From: Megasphaera stantonii
GTDB lineage: Bacteria > Bacillota > Negativicutes > Veillonellales > Megasphaeraceae
DNA: 64,000 nt
Assembly: GCF_003367905.1 (NCBI RefSeq)
Contig: NZ_CP029462.1
Span: 2,588,761 to 2,652,760 of the forward strand
Direction of reading: 5' to 3'
Shown here: positions 23,805-32,982 of the stretch, one piece after another
Layout: every line of letters starts with the position of its first letter
How positions within the stretch are numbered: the stretch's first letter is position 1
The notes under the pieces: model-generated
Database searches by the model: none
What the model saw: only the letters and a program-made list of their open reading frames with translations
What the model was told of the DNA's origin: nothing
Made by a program: the position numbers and the translations under genes

Positions 23805-25187
23805 TTATAAAAAGATGTATTTTCCAATGAAGATGACCGCCAGAATGTACATGAGCAGGCTGATTTTTTCTCGTTTTCCCGTCAGGACGTTGAGGATGAC
23901 ATAGGAGATGATACCGAAAGAGATGCCTTCGGAAATGCTGTAGCAGAAGGGCATGGCAATGATGGTAATGTAGGCCGGAATGGCTTCGCTGAAATCGTCA
24001 AAGTCGATGCCGGCAACAGAGGTCAGCATGAGGAACCCGACGATGACCAGGGCCGGCGCGGTGGCGAAGGCCGGGATGGCCATGAAGAGAGGTGACAGGA
24101 ACAGGGACAGGGCGAAAAACAGGGCGACGAACAACGCCGTCAAGCCCGTGCGGCCTCCTTCGCTGACGCCGGTAGCGCTTTCGACGAAGGTCGTCGTCGT
24201 ACTGGTGCCGAGGACTGCGCCGAAGGTCGTGGCGACGGCGTCAGCCATGAGGGCTCCCTTGATGCGGGGCAGCTTGCCGTCGGCGTCGAGCATGTTGGCC
24301 TTGGAGGATACGCCGATGAGCGTACCTAAGGTATCGAAGATATCGACGAATAAGAAGGCGAACATGACGATGAGGAAATCGACGGACCAGAGGCGGCTGA
24401 AATCGAGGTGCCCGAAGATCGGAGCGATACTGGCTGGAGCAAAGGCCGCCGCGCCGGCAGATACGTCAGGGATTACGCTGTACATGTGCAGTTCCGGATT
24501 GGGGACGTACAGGCCGGTCAGTTCGCAGAGGACTGCTAATATCCATGTAAATAAGATGCCCCAGAGGACGTTGCCGCGGACGCGGCGGATCATGAGGAAG
24601 GCCGTAAACAAGATGCCCAGCATAGCCAGCAATACCGTAATGCCTACGGTGTGGAAGGTGCCGTCGGCGACGGCCTGCTTAAAGGAAAAGAGGGAAATCT
24701 TCGTAGCCGGGTTGGCGACGATGATTTGGGCGTTGAACAGGCCGATGAGGGCGATAAACAAGCCGATGCCGGCGGACACTGCCTTTTTCAGGGTCATCGG
24801 TATGGCGTTGAAGATGGCTTCGCGGACGTTTGTCAAGGATAGGACGATAAAAATGACGCCTTCTACAAAGACGGCGGCCAAGGCCATTTCCCACGTATAG
24901 CCCATCTGCAGGACTACGGTATAGGCAAAAAAGGCGTTCAGGCCCATGCCGGGAGCCAGGGCGAAGGGATAGTTGGCAAAGAAGGCCATGCACAACGTGC
25001 CGATGAGGGACGCCAAGGCCGTCGCCGTGAGGACGGCGCCCTTATCCATGCCGGCGGCGCTCAGAATCGTCGGGTTGACGGCCAGAATATAGGCCATGGT
25101 CATGAAGGTCGTAATGCCGGCGATGAGCTCGGTTCTTACAGTCGTGCCGTTTTGCGTCAAATGAAACATACGTTCGAGGAAGTTCAT
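23805..25187 (-). CDS. purine permease, NCS2 family (AzgA/PbuG type)
   Basis: 460 residues with about 12-14 membrane segments. The start, TVRTELIAGITTFMTMAYILAVNP, and ANYPFALAPGMGLNAFFAYTVV, FLFVDIFDTLGTLIGV and TSTTTTFVESATGVSEGGRTGLT are diagnostic of the AzgA branch, which imports adenine, hypoxanthine or guanine by proton symport. Divergent from the adenine deaminase pseudogene, so the pair originally served adenine uptake and use. AAGGGG precedes the ATG. No purine riboswitch is recognisable upstream. Confidence 0.9.
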   Translation of the reverse strand: MNFLERMFHLTQNGTTVRTELIAGITTFMTMAYILAVNPTILSAAGMDKGAVLTATALASLIGTLCMAFFANYPFALAPGMGLNAFFAYTVVLQMGYTWEMALAAVFVEGVIFIVLSLTNVREAIFNAIPMTLKKAVSAGIGLFIALIGLFNAQIIVANPATKISLFSFKQAVADGTFHTVGITVLLAMLGILFTAFLMIRRVRGNVLWGILFTWILAVLCELTGLYVPNPELHMYSVIPDVSAGAAAFAPASIAPIFGHLDFSRLWSVDFLIVMFAFLFVDIFDTLGTLIGVSSKANMLDADGKLPRIKGALMADAVATTFGAVLGTSTTTTFVESATGVSEGGRTGLTALFVALFFALSLFLSPLFMAIPAFATAPALVIVGFLMLTSVAGIDFDDFSEAIPAYITIIAMPFCYSISEGISFGIISYVILNVLTGKREKISLLMYILAVIFIGKYIFL

Positions 25188-25405
25188 AATGCACCCCTTT
25201 TGTGAATTTATAAAAATAAAATAAAAACATAGGTATGATTATATCTTTTTCAGGTCGAAATAGCAATGAAAAGGGTGAAAATATTTTTTATAGTCATATA
25301 AATTTGTCGTATAGAAGATGTTTTTCGGCAAGATGCTTTGGCTTCCCCGTAGCGGGTATGGTACAATATGAGTACCTATAATTGGCAAACAAAGGAGAGT
25401 TACTT

Positions 25406-27158
25406 ATGGCTTCTGTATATAAAGACCTGTTGAAACGAAGAATTGAAGCGGCCAGGGGATCATTCCCTGCGACTTGGTTCTTAAACACTGCCGTATTGTC
25501 GACGTGTATACCCAGTCTATACGGGAAGGGGACATTGCTGTCATAGACGGCGTCCTCGCCGGTATCGGCGGTTCGTACGAAGGGCGGCGCGTCGTCGATG
25601 CCGGAGGGCGGTATGCCGCGCCGGGCCTCATCGACAGCCATATCCACATCGAGTCGTCCTACGTCAGTCCGGAAGAATTCGGCCGCCTCGTCGTTCCCCT
25701 GGGGACGACGACGATTATTGCCGACCCTCATGAAATCGCCAATGTCTGCGGACTGGCCGGATTGAAGTATATGGCCGAAGCGGCGGAGCAGACTGTTCTG
25801 GATATTCAGTTCATGGCTCCATCCTGCGTGCCGGCGACATCCTTCGACCACAGCGGCGCCGTCATCGGCGCGGAAGAGCTGGCCCGGGCTCTGCAGGACA
25901 GTTACATATTGGGCGTAGGGGAATTTATGAACTATCCCGGCGTCGCGGCAGCCCAGGACGACGTGCTGGATAAGTTAGCGGCGGCCCATGAAGCAGGCAA
26001 GATCGTCGACGGTCACAGTCCGGGCCTCCATGGCGGCGGGCTGCAGGCTTACGCCGCTGCCGGAATTCGGACGGACCATGAATGCTCCACTGCCGAGGAA
26101 GCGCTGGAGCGAATTTCCCTCGGCATGTACGTCCTCCTGCGAAACGGTTCGGCCTGCCGCGATTTGCCGAATCTCATCGGCGCCGTCACGCCGCAGAACC
26201 TGCGCCGGTTCCTGCTGTGTTCCGACGATCTGCATTTGAAAACGATATTTTCCAAGGGCCATTTGAACGAGCACCTGCGGCTGTGCGTGCGGCACAGCAT
26301 TTCGCCGGAAGGAGCCGTCACGATGGCGACGCTCAACGCTGCCGAATGCTACGGCTTGTCGGACCGCGGCGCTCTGGCGCCGGGAAAACGGGCCAACGGG
26401 CCGACGTCGTCTTGTTTGATGATTTGCAGGAGTTTTCCGTTTGGAAGACCTTTATTGCCGGCGAGGAGGTTGCGTCCGAAGGGGCGTATATTCCGCCTTT
26501 TACGCAGGCTGACACCAGTGCTGTCCGTCACACTGTGCATCTGGCCGGTTTTTCTGCCGACAAGCTGCGCATGGCCCTGCGCTCGCCGTCGGTCCATACG
26601 ATAGATATTATCCCCGGCAGCGTCGTGACTCGCAAAGGGACGGCGACAGTAGCCGTCGATGAAAGGGGCGATTTCGTATATGATGCCGCCGCTGATATCG
26701 TCAAGGTCGCCGTCGTCGAACGCCATCACGGCACGGGCAATGTCGGCCTCGGCCTGCTGCGGGGCTACGGGCTGACGAAGGGGGCCGTGGCCGTATCCAT
26801 TGCCCACGATTCTCACAACATCATCGTCGCCGGCGCGAACAACGGCGACATGGCGGCGGCCGTCGAAGCCGTCGCGGCCCAGGAAGGAGGCATTGCCGTC
26901 GTGCTGGACGGAGCCGTCATCGCCTCTATGCCCCTACCCATTGCCGGCCTCATGAGCAATCGGGACGGCCATTGGGTAGAAGAGCAGGCCGAAGAAATCT
27001 ACGCAGCCGGCCACGAAGCGCTGGGCATCCACGAGGATGTGGACGTCGTCATGACCTTGTGCTTTATGTCCCTGCCGGTTATCCCGCAGATTAAGCTTTT
27101 AGATACGGGCTTGTTCGATGTAGACGCCTTTGATTTTATGAATATTGAAGCTGACTAA
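25406..27158 (+). pseudogene. ade: adenine deaminase gene with two frameshifts
   Basis: Homology runs over the whole length of a roughly 580-residue adenine deaminase (adenine to hypoxanthine plus ammonia), but in three reading frames. Frame 1: ATG 25406 after AAAGGAGAG, giving KDLLKRRIEAARG. A missing base near 25460 moves homology to the frame encoding CDLVLKHCRIVDVYT, with metal motifs GLIDSHIHIESS, DPHEIANV and VDGHSPGL. At 26387-26402 an 8-base tandem duplication (AACGGGCC twice) shifts the frame again, and homology resumes with QRADVVLFDDLQEF to the end, including SIAHDSHNIIV and PLPIAGLM. The protein cannot be made whole as written. Confidence 0.85.
26387..26402 (+). repeat. 8-bp tandem duplication that frameshifts ade
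   Basis: AACGGGCC at 26387-26394 is repeated at 26395-26402. Removing one copy joins APGKRA directly to DVVLFDD, the expected sequence. Confidence 0.9.
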
Positions 27159-27181
27159 AGGGCAGCAGGAAGGCAGGGAAT

Positions 27182-28111
27182 ATGATTATCAGCGTCAGCC
27201 GGCGGACTGATATACCGGCCTATTATTCTCCTTGGTTTTGGAACCGCCTCCGGGACGGCTATGTACTGGTGCGACAGCCTGTGAATGAACGGCGCGTCAG
27301 CCGCATTGTCCTGCATCCCGACGTCGTCGACGGCTTTGTCTTCTGGACGAAGAACCCTGCACCTATGCTGCCGATGCTGGGCGAGTTGGAAGCGTACGCC
27401 TATTATTTCCAGTACACCTTGACGGCATATGGCCGCGATGTGGAACCGGGTATTCCGTCGAAGCGGGAGTGTCTTATTCCTGCTTTTCAAGAGCTGTCGC
27501 GCCGCATCGGGCCGGAGCGGGTCATTTGGCGGTACGATCCTGTATTTCTCAGTTCTAAATATACGGAAGCGTATCATGTACGGTATTTTGCCGAGCTGGC
27601 AGCGCAGCTGGCGCCGTATACGAGGCGGTGCGTCCTTAGCTTCCTTGATTACTATCCCCAGATCAGCCGTCCTATGGCAGCTCTGGGTCTAAAGCCCTTT
27701 CCGGCTGCGCAGAAACGGCGGCTGGCCTGTGCCTTGGCGGCGATTTGCCGGGCACACGGCCTGCAGATGGAAACGTGTGCCGAAGAACTGGACCTGGCTG
27801 AATACGGAATTTCTCATGGTCGCTGCATCGACAAGACCTTGTTTGAACAGCTTTTGAAACAGCCCTTGCTGGTCAAGCGAGATGCGAACCAGCGGCCGGC
27901 CTGCGGCTGTGCGGAAAGTATCGACATCGGTGCCTACCGTACATGCCGAGGCGGCTGCCGGTACTGCTATGCCGGCGGCGCAAATCGAGAAGTCAGCAGA
28001 ATCCATGACCCGGCGTCGCCTTTGTTGGGCGGGTATGTGCGGCCTGAGGACGAGGTGTATGACCGGCATATAACGTCATGCCGGTCGCCTCAGATGGTAC
28101 TGGAATTTTGA
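27182..28111 (+). CDS. DUF1848 family protein
   Basis: 309 residues. Begins MIISVSRRTDIPAYYSPWF, typical of DUF1848, and contains VFWTKNPAPML, YQYTLTAYG-type and VIWRYDPVFLS segments. The C-terminal part has a cysteine cluster (CGCAESIDIGAYRTCRGGCRYCYA) that suggests a metal or iron-sulfur site. Function unknown; some features recall radical-SAM-associated TIM-barrel proteins. Starts 23 bases after ade and may have been cotranscribed with it. Confidence 0.82.
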   Translation: MIISVSRRTDIPAYYSPWFWNRLRDGYVLVRQPVNERRVSRIVLHPDVVDGFVFWTKNPAPMLPMLGELEAYAYYFQYTLTAYGRDVEPGIPSKRECLIPAFQELSRRIGPERVIWRYDPVFLSSKYTEAYHVRYFAELAAQLAPYTRRCVLSFLDYYPQISRPMAALGLKPFPAAQKRRLACALAAICRAHGLQMETCAEELDLAEYGISHGRCIDKTLFEQLLKQPLLVKRDANQRPACGCAESIDIGAYRTCRGGCRYCYAGGANREVSRIHDPASPLLGGYVRPEDEVYDRHITSCRSPQMVLEF

Positions 28112-28140
28112 TTGCTTTGTAATGCTGTGGGATATAACAA

Positions 28141-28179
28141 AAAAATGGATTCAGCGCGAGGAGCTGAATCCATTTTTTT
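28141..28179. terminator. bidirectional terminator between DUF1848 gene and purC
   Basis: AAAAATGGATTCAGC, a 7-base loop, GCTGAATCCATTTTTTT; near-perfect. Confidence 0.92.
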
Positions 28180-28184
28180 GTTGC

Positions 28185-29060
28185 TTATTTATCGAATTTT
28201 TTGCCTGTCAGCATTTCATAGGCTTCTTCGTATTTTTCAATCGTCTTGTCGATGACGTCCTGCGGCAGGAGGAAATCGCTGTCCGGGTTGGCTTTGAGCC
28301 AGTCGCGGACGAACTGCTTGTCATAGGACGGCTGGGACTGGCCGGGCTTGTAGCCTTCGAGGGGCCAGAAGCGGGAGCTGTCCGGCGTGAGCATTTCGTC
28401 GCCTAATACGATTTTGCCTTCTTCGTCGAGGCCGAATTCAAACTTCGTATCGGCAATGATGATGCCGCGGGACAAGGCGTAATCGGCGCATTTCTTGTAC
28501 AGGGCGAGGGTGTAGTCGCGGATTTTTTCGGCGTATTCCATGCCCTTGCCGGGGAAGGTCTTGTCGAGGACGGCTGCGCCCTGTTCGAGGGAGACGTTTT
28601 CGTCGTGGTCGCCTAATTCGGCTTTCGTGCTCGGCGTGAAGATCGGTTCGGGAAGCTTCTGCGATTCCTGCAGGCCTTCGGGAAGCTGAATGCCGCAGAT
28701 CGTGCCGTTTTCCTTATAGCTTTCCCAGCCGCTGCCGGTGATGTAGCCGCGGACGATGCATTCCATGGGGATCATGGTCAGCTTTTTGCATTTCATGCTG
28801 TTGCCGAGGAACTGTTCCTGCTGGAAGAATTCGGGCATGTCGGCGTTGTCGACGGAGATCATGTGGTTCGGAATAATATCTTTCGTCAAATCAAACCAGA
28901 ATTTGGACATCTGCGTGAGGATCGCGCCTTTTTTCGTAATCTGGTTTTTCAGGATGTGGTCGAATGCGGAAATGCGGTCGGTCGCAACCATGATGATGCT
29001 GTCGCCGGCATCGTATACTTCGCGGACTTTACCTGATTTGAACGGTTTGTATTCTTTCAT
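28185..29060 (-). CDS. purC: phosphoribosylaminoimidazole-succinocarboxamide synthase
   Basis: 291 residues, the long form of SAICAR synthase. Joins CAIR and aspartate in purine synthesis. Motifs: GKVREVYDAGDSIIMVATDRISAFD at the N-terminus, MECIVRGYITGSGW, and IADTKFEFGLDEEGKIVLGDEMLTPDSSRFW. Mono-cistronic here; no other pur genes in the window. An upstream purine operator is not recognised. Confidence 0.95.
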   Translation of the reverse strand: MKEYKPFKSGKVREVYDAGDSIIMVATDRISAFDHILKNQITKKGAILTQMSKFWFDLTKDIIPNHMISVDNADMPEFFQQEQFLGNSMKCKKLTMIPMECIVRGYITGSGWESYKENGTICGIQLPEGLQESQKLPEPIFTPSTKAELGDHDENVSLEQGAAVLDKTFPGKGMEYAEKIRDYTLALYKKCADYALSRGIIIADTKFEFGLDEEGKIVLGDEMLTPDSSRFWPLEGYKPGQSQPSYDKQFVRDWLKANPDSDFLLPQDVIDKTIEKYEEAYEMLTGKKFDK

Positions 29061-29247
29061 GTTCTGGCCTCCAATATATTTAAAACTATATCCATGATGA
29101 ATGTACTTATCATATCACAAAATGTAAGACGATGGAATAGGATTGCTCGTTTTTGACCGAAATAACCAGCCGGCGGCGGAGAATGACGGAGAAATATTAA
29201 AATATGAGATCCTTTATGAGACGAAGATTAGAAGGAGCTTAAACCTG
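29061..29247. other. intergenic region between purC and comEA
   Basis: Divergent promoter region; AT-rich near purC. No conserved RNA structure recognised. Confidence 0.4.
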
Positions 29248-29322
29248 ATGACGGCGGCAGGAACGGCCGATGCAGACCGAGAAGTGAAGAAGAAATACCT
29301 GAATGAGGAGGTCTGTATATGA
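29248..29322 (+). CDS. possible 24-residue leader ORF coupled to comEA
   Basis: ATG 29248 to TGA 29322, whose stop overlaps the comEA ATG (ATGA). An AGGAG lies 12 bases upstream. The peptide (MTAAGTADADREVKKKYLNE...) is hydrophilic. It may only serve translational coupling, or may be chance. Confidence 0.3.
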   Translation: MTAAGTADADREVKKKYLNEEVCI

Positions 29323-29846
29323 AGAAAGTGCTCATAGGAGTCTGCCTGCTGGCGGCTTTATTCATTTTGCAGGGGGCGCTGCCGGATTGGCTGGAAGAAC
29401 CAGCAGCTATGCCGGCTGTAGAAGCGCCTCAGCCCCAGTCGGCCTACGTCTACGTCAGCGGCGCTGTGCGCAAGCCTGGGCTATACGCCTTTGACGAAAC
29501 GGTGCGCGTCGGCGAAGCCGTCCATGCCGCCGGAGGCGTCTTGCCTTATGCTGATGCGGCGGCTGTCAACTTTGCCGATGAAGCGGCTGACGGCATGCAT
29601 ATTCATATCCCGTACGACTTGAACGGCGCGCCGTCTGTCGGAGAGGCAGACGACGGCCGTATCAATATCAACGAAGCCGACGAGGAAAAGCTGGGCGAGC
29701 TGCCGGGCATCGGGCCGGCTATGGCCCGGAAGATTATTGCTTATCGGGACGAGCACGGCTTGTTTTCCAGCATAGAGGAACTGCAGAAGGTCAAGGGCAT
29801 CGGACCGGCGAAATATAAAGAGCTGCAGGATAAGGTGACGATATGA
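29319..29846 (+). CDS. comEA: ComEA-like DNA-binding competence protein
   Basis: 175 residues. N-terminal membrane anchor (about 4-20), an SLBB-type domain (about 45-100, YVYVSGAVRKPGLYAF), a short linker, and a helix-hairpin-helix pair at the C-terminus (ININEADEEKLGELPGIGPAMARKIIAYRDEHG...GIGPAKY). ComEA binds incoming double-stranded DNA in the periplasm or cell envelope. GAGGAGG precedes the ATG. Overlaps comEC by 4 bases. Confidence 0.92.
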   Translation: MKKVLIGVCLLAALFILQGALPDWLEEPAAMPAVEAPQPQSAYVYVSGAVRKPGLYAFDETVRVGEAVHAAGGVLPYADAAAVNFADEAADGMHIHIPYDLNGAPSVGEADDGRININEADEEKLGELPGIGPAMARKIIAYRDEHGLFSSIEELQKVKGIGPAKYKELQDKVTI

Positions 29847-31951
29847 TGTACCGGGGGCTGGGGGCTGTGTCGGCCTTCTGCATCGGCATCGCAGCGGCAG
29901 ATTATTTGGGGGTATCCTTGACGGAATGGGCTGCCGCCTGTCTTGCCGCCGTCCTCTTAGCCGCGGCGGCGAGAAAAACGCGCTGGGCCTGGCCTCTGAT
30001 TTTGCTGTTCTGCCTGCTAGCCGGCGGCGCGCGGCTGCAGCTGGCAGCGGAGCAGTACGACGGGCTGCCTCATTATGTCGGCGGAGCCGACATCTATATG
30101 GAAGGGACGCTCCGGGAAAAAGGCAGTATGTACGAAACCGACGGCAAGGCGATGGCTCGCTATGTCGTCGATATGGAGCGTTTCGCCTATGCCGGCGAAG
30201 GCACGTTCCGGGAAGGAGCGGGCGCAGTGTATGTGTCGGCGCCGGCTGATCCGTCCTTTCAGCCTTCGGCCCGCGTCGCCTTCCGCGGCGTCCTGCGGCC
30301 CATTCGGTATTATAAAAACGGCGGAGCCTACGATGCACAGCACCGCGACAAGGAAAAAGGCATTTTCTTAAAAGGCTACGGCGACGATGGCGGCCTGACC
30401 TTGCTTCAGCCGGCGCAGGGATGGCGTCATACCTTGGCGAATCTGCGCGAAACCATGACGGACCGCTTCCGCGCCATATTGGGAACGGACGGGGCGCACA
30501 TCCTGAGCAGCCTGCTCTTCGGCGGCCATTACGACGAGCTGCCGCCGGAGCTGATTGAGAGCTTCAGCGTGACGGGATTGATTCATATCCTGTCGGTGTC
30601 GGGGTCGCACATCGCCTTGCTCCTGTCGGTCGTGCAGATTTTAGGCCGGGCAGCCGGGCTGCGGGGAAAATGGCAGTTCCTTCTGTCGGCGGGCTTCGTC
30701 CTTTTATACGGAGCGATGGCCGAATTCGTCGCGCCCGTCGTCCGGGCGTCCATCATGGGGCTGATTTGTTCCTTCAGCCTGTGGGCCCGGCGGGACTACG
30801 CGAGCGTGCAGGCTTTGGCGGCGGCAGTGCTGCTCATGCTGCTGTACAGCCCGTATTTGTTCTATGATTTGAGCTTCCGCCTGTCCTGCGGCGCGTCGGC
30901 GGGCATCGTCCTCCTCAGCGGCAAGGTGCGGCCGTGGTTTTCCGCCTTGCCGGCGCTGCTGCGCGACGGCCTGTCCGTATGCCTGTGCGCCCAAGTCTTG
31001 CTGCTGCCCCTGCTGTTCGCCAATTTCCATGCCTTTCCCGTTTATTCCTTTGCAGCCAATCTCCTCGTCGCTCCTGTATTGGATCTGGTCATCGTCCTGG
31101 GGCTGACTGCCGCCGTTCTCGGCTTTCTCTGCGAGCCCGTCGCCCATATGGTCCTGCACGGCGTGTCGCCCCTTCTGGCCCTGGCCGTGAAGGGAAATTA
31201 TTTTCTGGCCGCCTTGCCGCACAGCCGTTTCTGGGCCGGAGCCATGTCTCTGCCGGCTGTCGCCGCCTGGTATACGGCCCTTGCCGCCGTTTTCGTCTGG
31301 CCTAGGCAGCGGCGTATCTTGCTAATTTTGGCAGCCGTCGCCGGTCTCGGTTCCTGGGGCTGGGCGCAGCTGCACCGGCCTGAGGCGGTCGTCCACGTTT
31401 TCGATTTGGGACAAGATAAGGCGACGTGCGTCGTCTATGATGATGATTCTGCCTATCTGTGGTATAATAAAAGTTCCTGGGCGAACCCTGAGCAGGCGGC
31501 CTATACGCTGACGCCGGCATTGCGGTACGAAGGCGTATTCCGTCTGACCGGCTGTACTGTCGCCGGCCACGAGCCGGAGAAAACGGCGGCCCAGATAGAG
31601 GCCAATTTTACCTTGGACAGGCCGTGCCGCTTGGCTGACGACGCCAGACCCATCGCTGTTGCAGGAGGGGCGATTTCCTATTACCTGTACGACGGCCTGC
31701 CGCAGAAACGGCTTCCCGACGGTGCTTGTATCGAGCTGCGCCAGCTGCCGCCGTACGATGAGAAGACCTTTCCCAGCCGGGCTGCGGCGCTGATTTTCTA
31801 TCGCGGCGGCGGTCATGACGAAAGGTATGACGAATGGACGGAAGGGGCGGCCCTATACGATATCCCCTGGTTTTCGCCGGCTCGCGACGGCCAGATTACG
31901 GGAACCTATCGAAAGGGCGAGTGGACTTTTACGGCCCGGGGCGGAGAGTAA
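29843..31951 (+). CDS. comEC: ComEC-type DNA uptake channel with degenerate C-terminal domain
   Basis: 702 residues. Two or three N-terminal membrane helices, an OB-like DUF4131 region (about 55-190), then the Competence domain with many helices (about 230-490; SGSHIALLLSVVQILGR, FVAPVVRASIMGLICSFSLWARRDYA). The last about 190 residues occupy the place of the usual MBL domain, starting VVHVFDLGQDKATCVVY, but the HxHxDH metal motif and the later GHHGS are absent. ComEC carries single-stranded DNA across the inner membrane. The missing motif suggests a lost nuclease activity or a separately encoded one. Confidence 0.88.
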   Translation: MMYRGLGAVSAFCIGIAAADYLGVSLTEWAAACLAAVLLAAAARKTRWAWPLILLFCLLAGGARLQLAAEQYDGLPHYVGGADIYMEGTLREKGSMYETDGKAMARYVVDMERFAYAGEGTFREGAGAVYVSAPADPSFQPSARVAFRGVLRPIRYYKNGGAYDAQHRDKEKGIFLKGYGDDGGLTLLQPAQGWRHTLANLRETMTDRFRAILGTDGAHILSSLLFGGHYDELPPELIESFSVTGLIHILSVSGSHIALLLSVVQILGRAAGLRGKWQFLLSAGFVLLYGAMAEFVAPVVRASIMGLICSFSLWARRDYASVQALAAAVLLMLLYSPYLFYDLSFRLSCGASAGIVLLSGKVRPWFSALPALLRDGLSVCLCAQVLLLPLLFANFHAFPVYSFAANLLVAPVLDLVIVLGLTAAVLGFLCEPVAHMVLHGVSPLLALAVKGNYFLAALPHSRFWAGAMSLPAVAAWYTALAAVFVWPRQRRILLILAAVAGLGSWGWAQLHRPEAVVHVFDLGQDKATCVVYDDDSAYLWYNKSSWANPEQAAYTLTPALRYEGVFRLTGCTVAGHEPEKTAAQIEANFTLDRPCRLADDARPIAVAGGAISYYLYDGLPQKRLPDGACIELRQLPPYDEKTFPSRAAALIFYRGGGHDERYDEWTEGAALYDIPWFSPARDGQITGTYRKGEWTFTARGGE

Positions 31952-31954
31952 ACG

Positions 31955-32980
31955 ATGAAACCAATAGCAGTGATATATGGAACAGAAGAATATTTGATGG
32001 AGCAGGCCCGGCGGCGTTTCGTTGCCGACTGCCAACAGCGGGCCGGCGGCGACGCGGCGGTGCGGCAGTTCAAAAAGGACGCCCCTGCGGCGTCGGTCGT
32101 CGAGGCCTTTGAAGGGACGAGCCTGTTCGGCGGCGGCAGCGTCGTCGTATGGACCGAGTGCCCCTTCCTGCCGATAAAGCGCGGCGGCCGGTCGCGCAGC
32201 AAGCTGTCCAAGGAAGAGATGTGGTTTTTGGAAAAGCTGCGGACCCTGTCCGATGAAAACGGCGTCCTGTTTTATACCAAGGGAAACATAGACACGGGCT
32301 GCGCCTTTTTCAAGGAGCTGCGCCCTATGGCCGACGTCGTCGCAGGTGAGGCCGTGACGGAGAAAAACGTCATGCCCTACGTCTGCGATTTCCTGGAAGG
32401 CCGTGGGAAGAAGCTGACCTTGCGGGCCGAGCAGTACCTGCGCGGATTGTTTCAGACCTGGGGCGAGATTTCCCTCCTGTACGTCTTTTCCGAGCTGGAA
32501 AAGCTGTGCATTTCCCTGGATGACAGCCGGCGCAGCGTCGATGAAGCCGACGTAGCGGACTTGTTCGCCGGGACGATGGAGAAAAACTTGTTTACCTTTA
32601 TGGACTATTTCCTGCGCCGCGACGGCCGGCACGTCGTGCCTTTTTTGGAAGGGCTGTTCTCGCGGCAGGACTTGTTCCTGAAGAACGTGGGCTATATGAT
32701 ATCCCGCCTGCGCCTGCTTCTGGCATATAAGGAATTGAAAGAAGCCGGCATGGGCCAGCGCCAGTGCGAATCCATCATGACGCAGATCAATAAGGGCAGA
32801 AGTGTAAAATATGTGTTATATCACTTGCAAAAAGCCGCGCCCTATTGGACAATAAGAGAGTTACAGGAATTGATTACCAATATATTTACATTACAGCGCA
32901 ATATTCGCAGAGGCACGGCGGCGATAGACGACATCGGGCCGCTGATCTGCCTGTATTGCCGAACTAAAGGCAGGGTTTAA
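31955..32980 (+). CDS. holA: DNA polymerase III delta subunit
   Basis: 341 residues. Starts IAVIYGTEEYLMEQARRRF, the AAA+-like N-terminus of HolA without Walker motifs; FEGTSLFGGGSVVVW and ending helices (NVGYMISRLRLLLAYKELK ... LQRNIRRG) fit the clamp-loader delta. It opens the sliding clamp during loading. Located directly after comEC, as is usual in Firmicutes (comEA-comEC-holA). Three-base gap. Confidence 0.9.
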   Translation: MKPIAVIYGTEEYLMEQARRRFVADCQQRAGGDAAVRQFKKDAPAASVVEAFEGTSLFGGGSVVVWTECPFLPIKRGGRSRSKLSKEEMWFLEKLRTLSDENGVLFYTKGNIDTGCAFFKELRPMADVVAGEAVTEKNVMPYVCDFLEGRGKKLTLRAEQYLRGLFQTWGEISLLYVFSELEKLCISLDDSRRSVDEADVADLFAGTMEKNLFTFMDYFLRRDGRHVVPFLEGLFSRQDLFLKNVGYMISRLRLLLAYKELKEAGMGQRQCESIMTQINKGRSVKYVLYHLQKAAPYWTIRELQELITNIFTLQRNIRRGTAAIDDIGPLICLYCRTKGRV

Positions 32981-32982
32981 CG

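Noticed and set aside
25188..25405. Purine riboswitch between the purine permease and ade
   Set aside because: The conserved loop and junction bases of the purine riboswitch could not be found on either strand.
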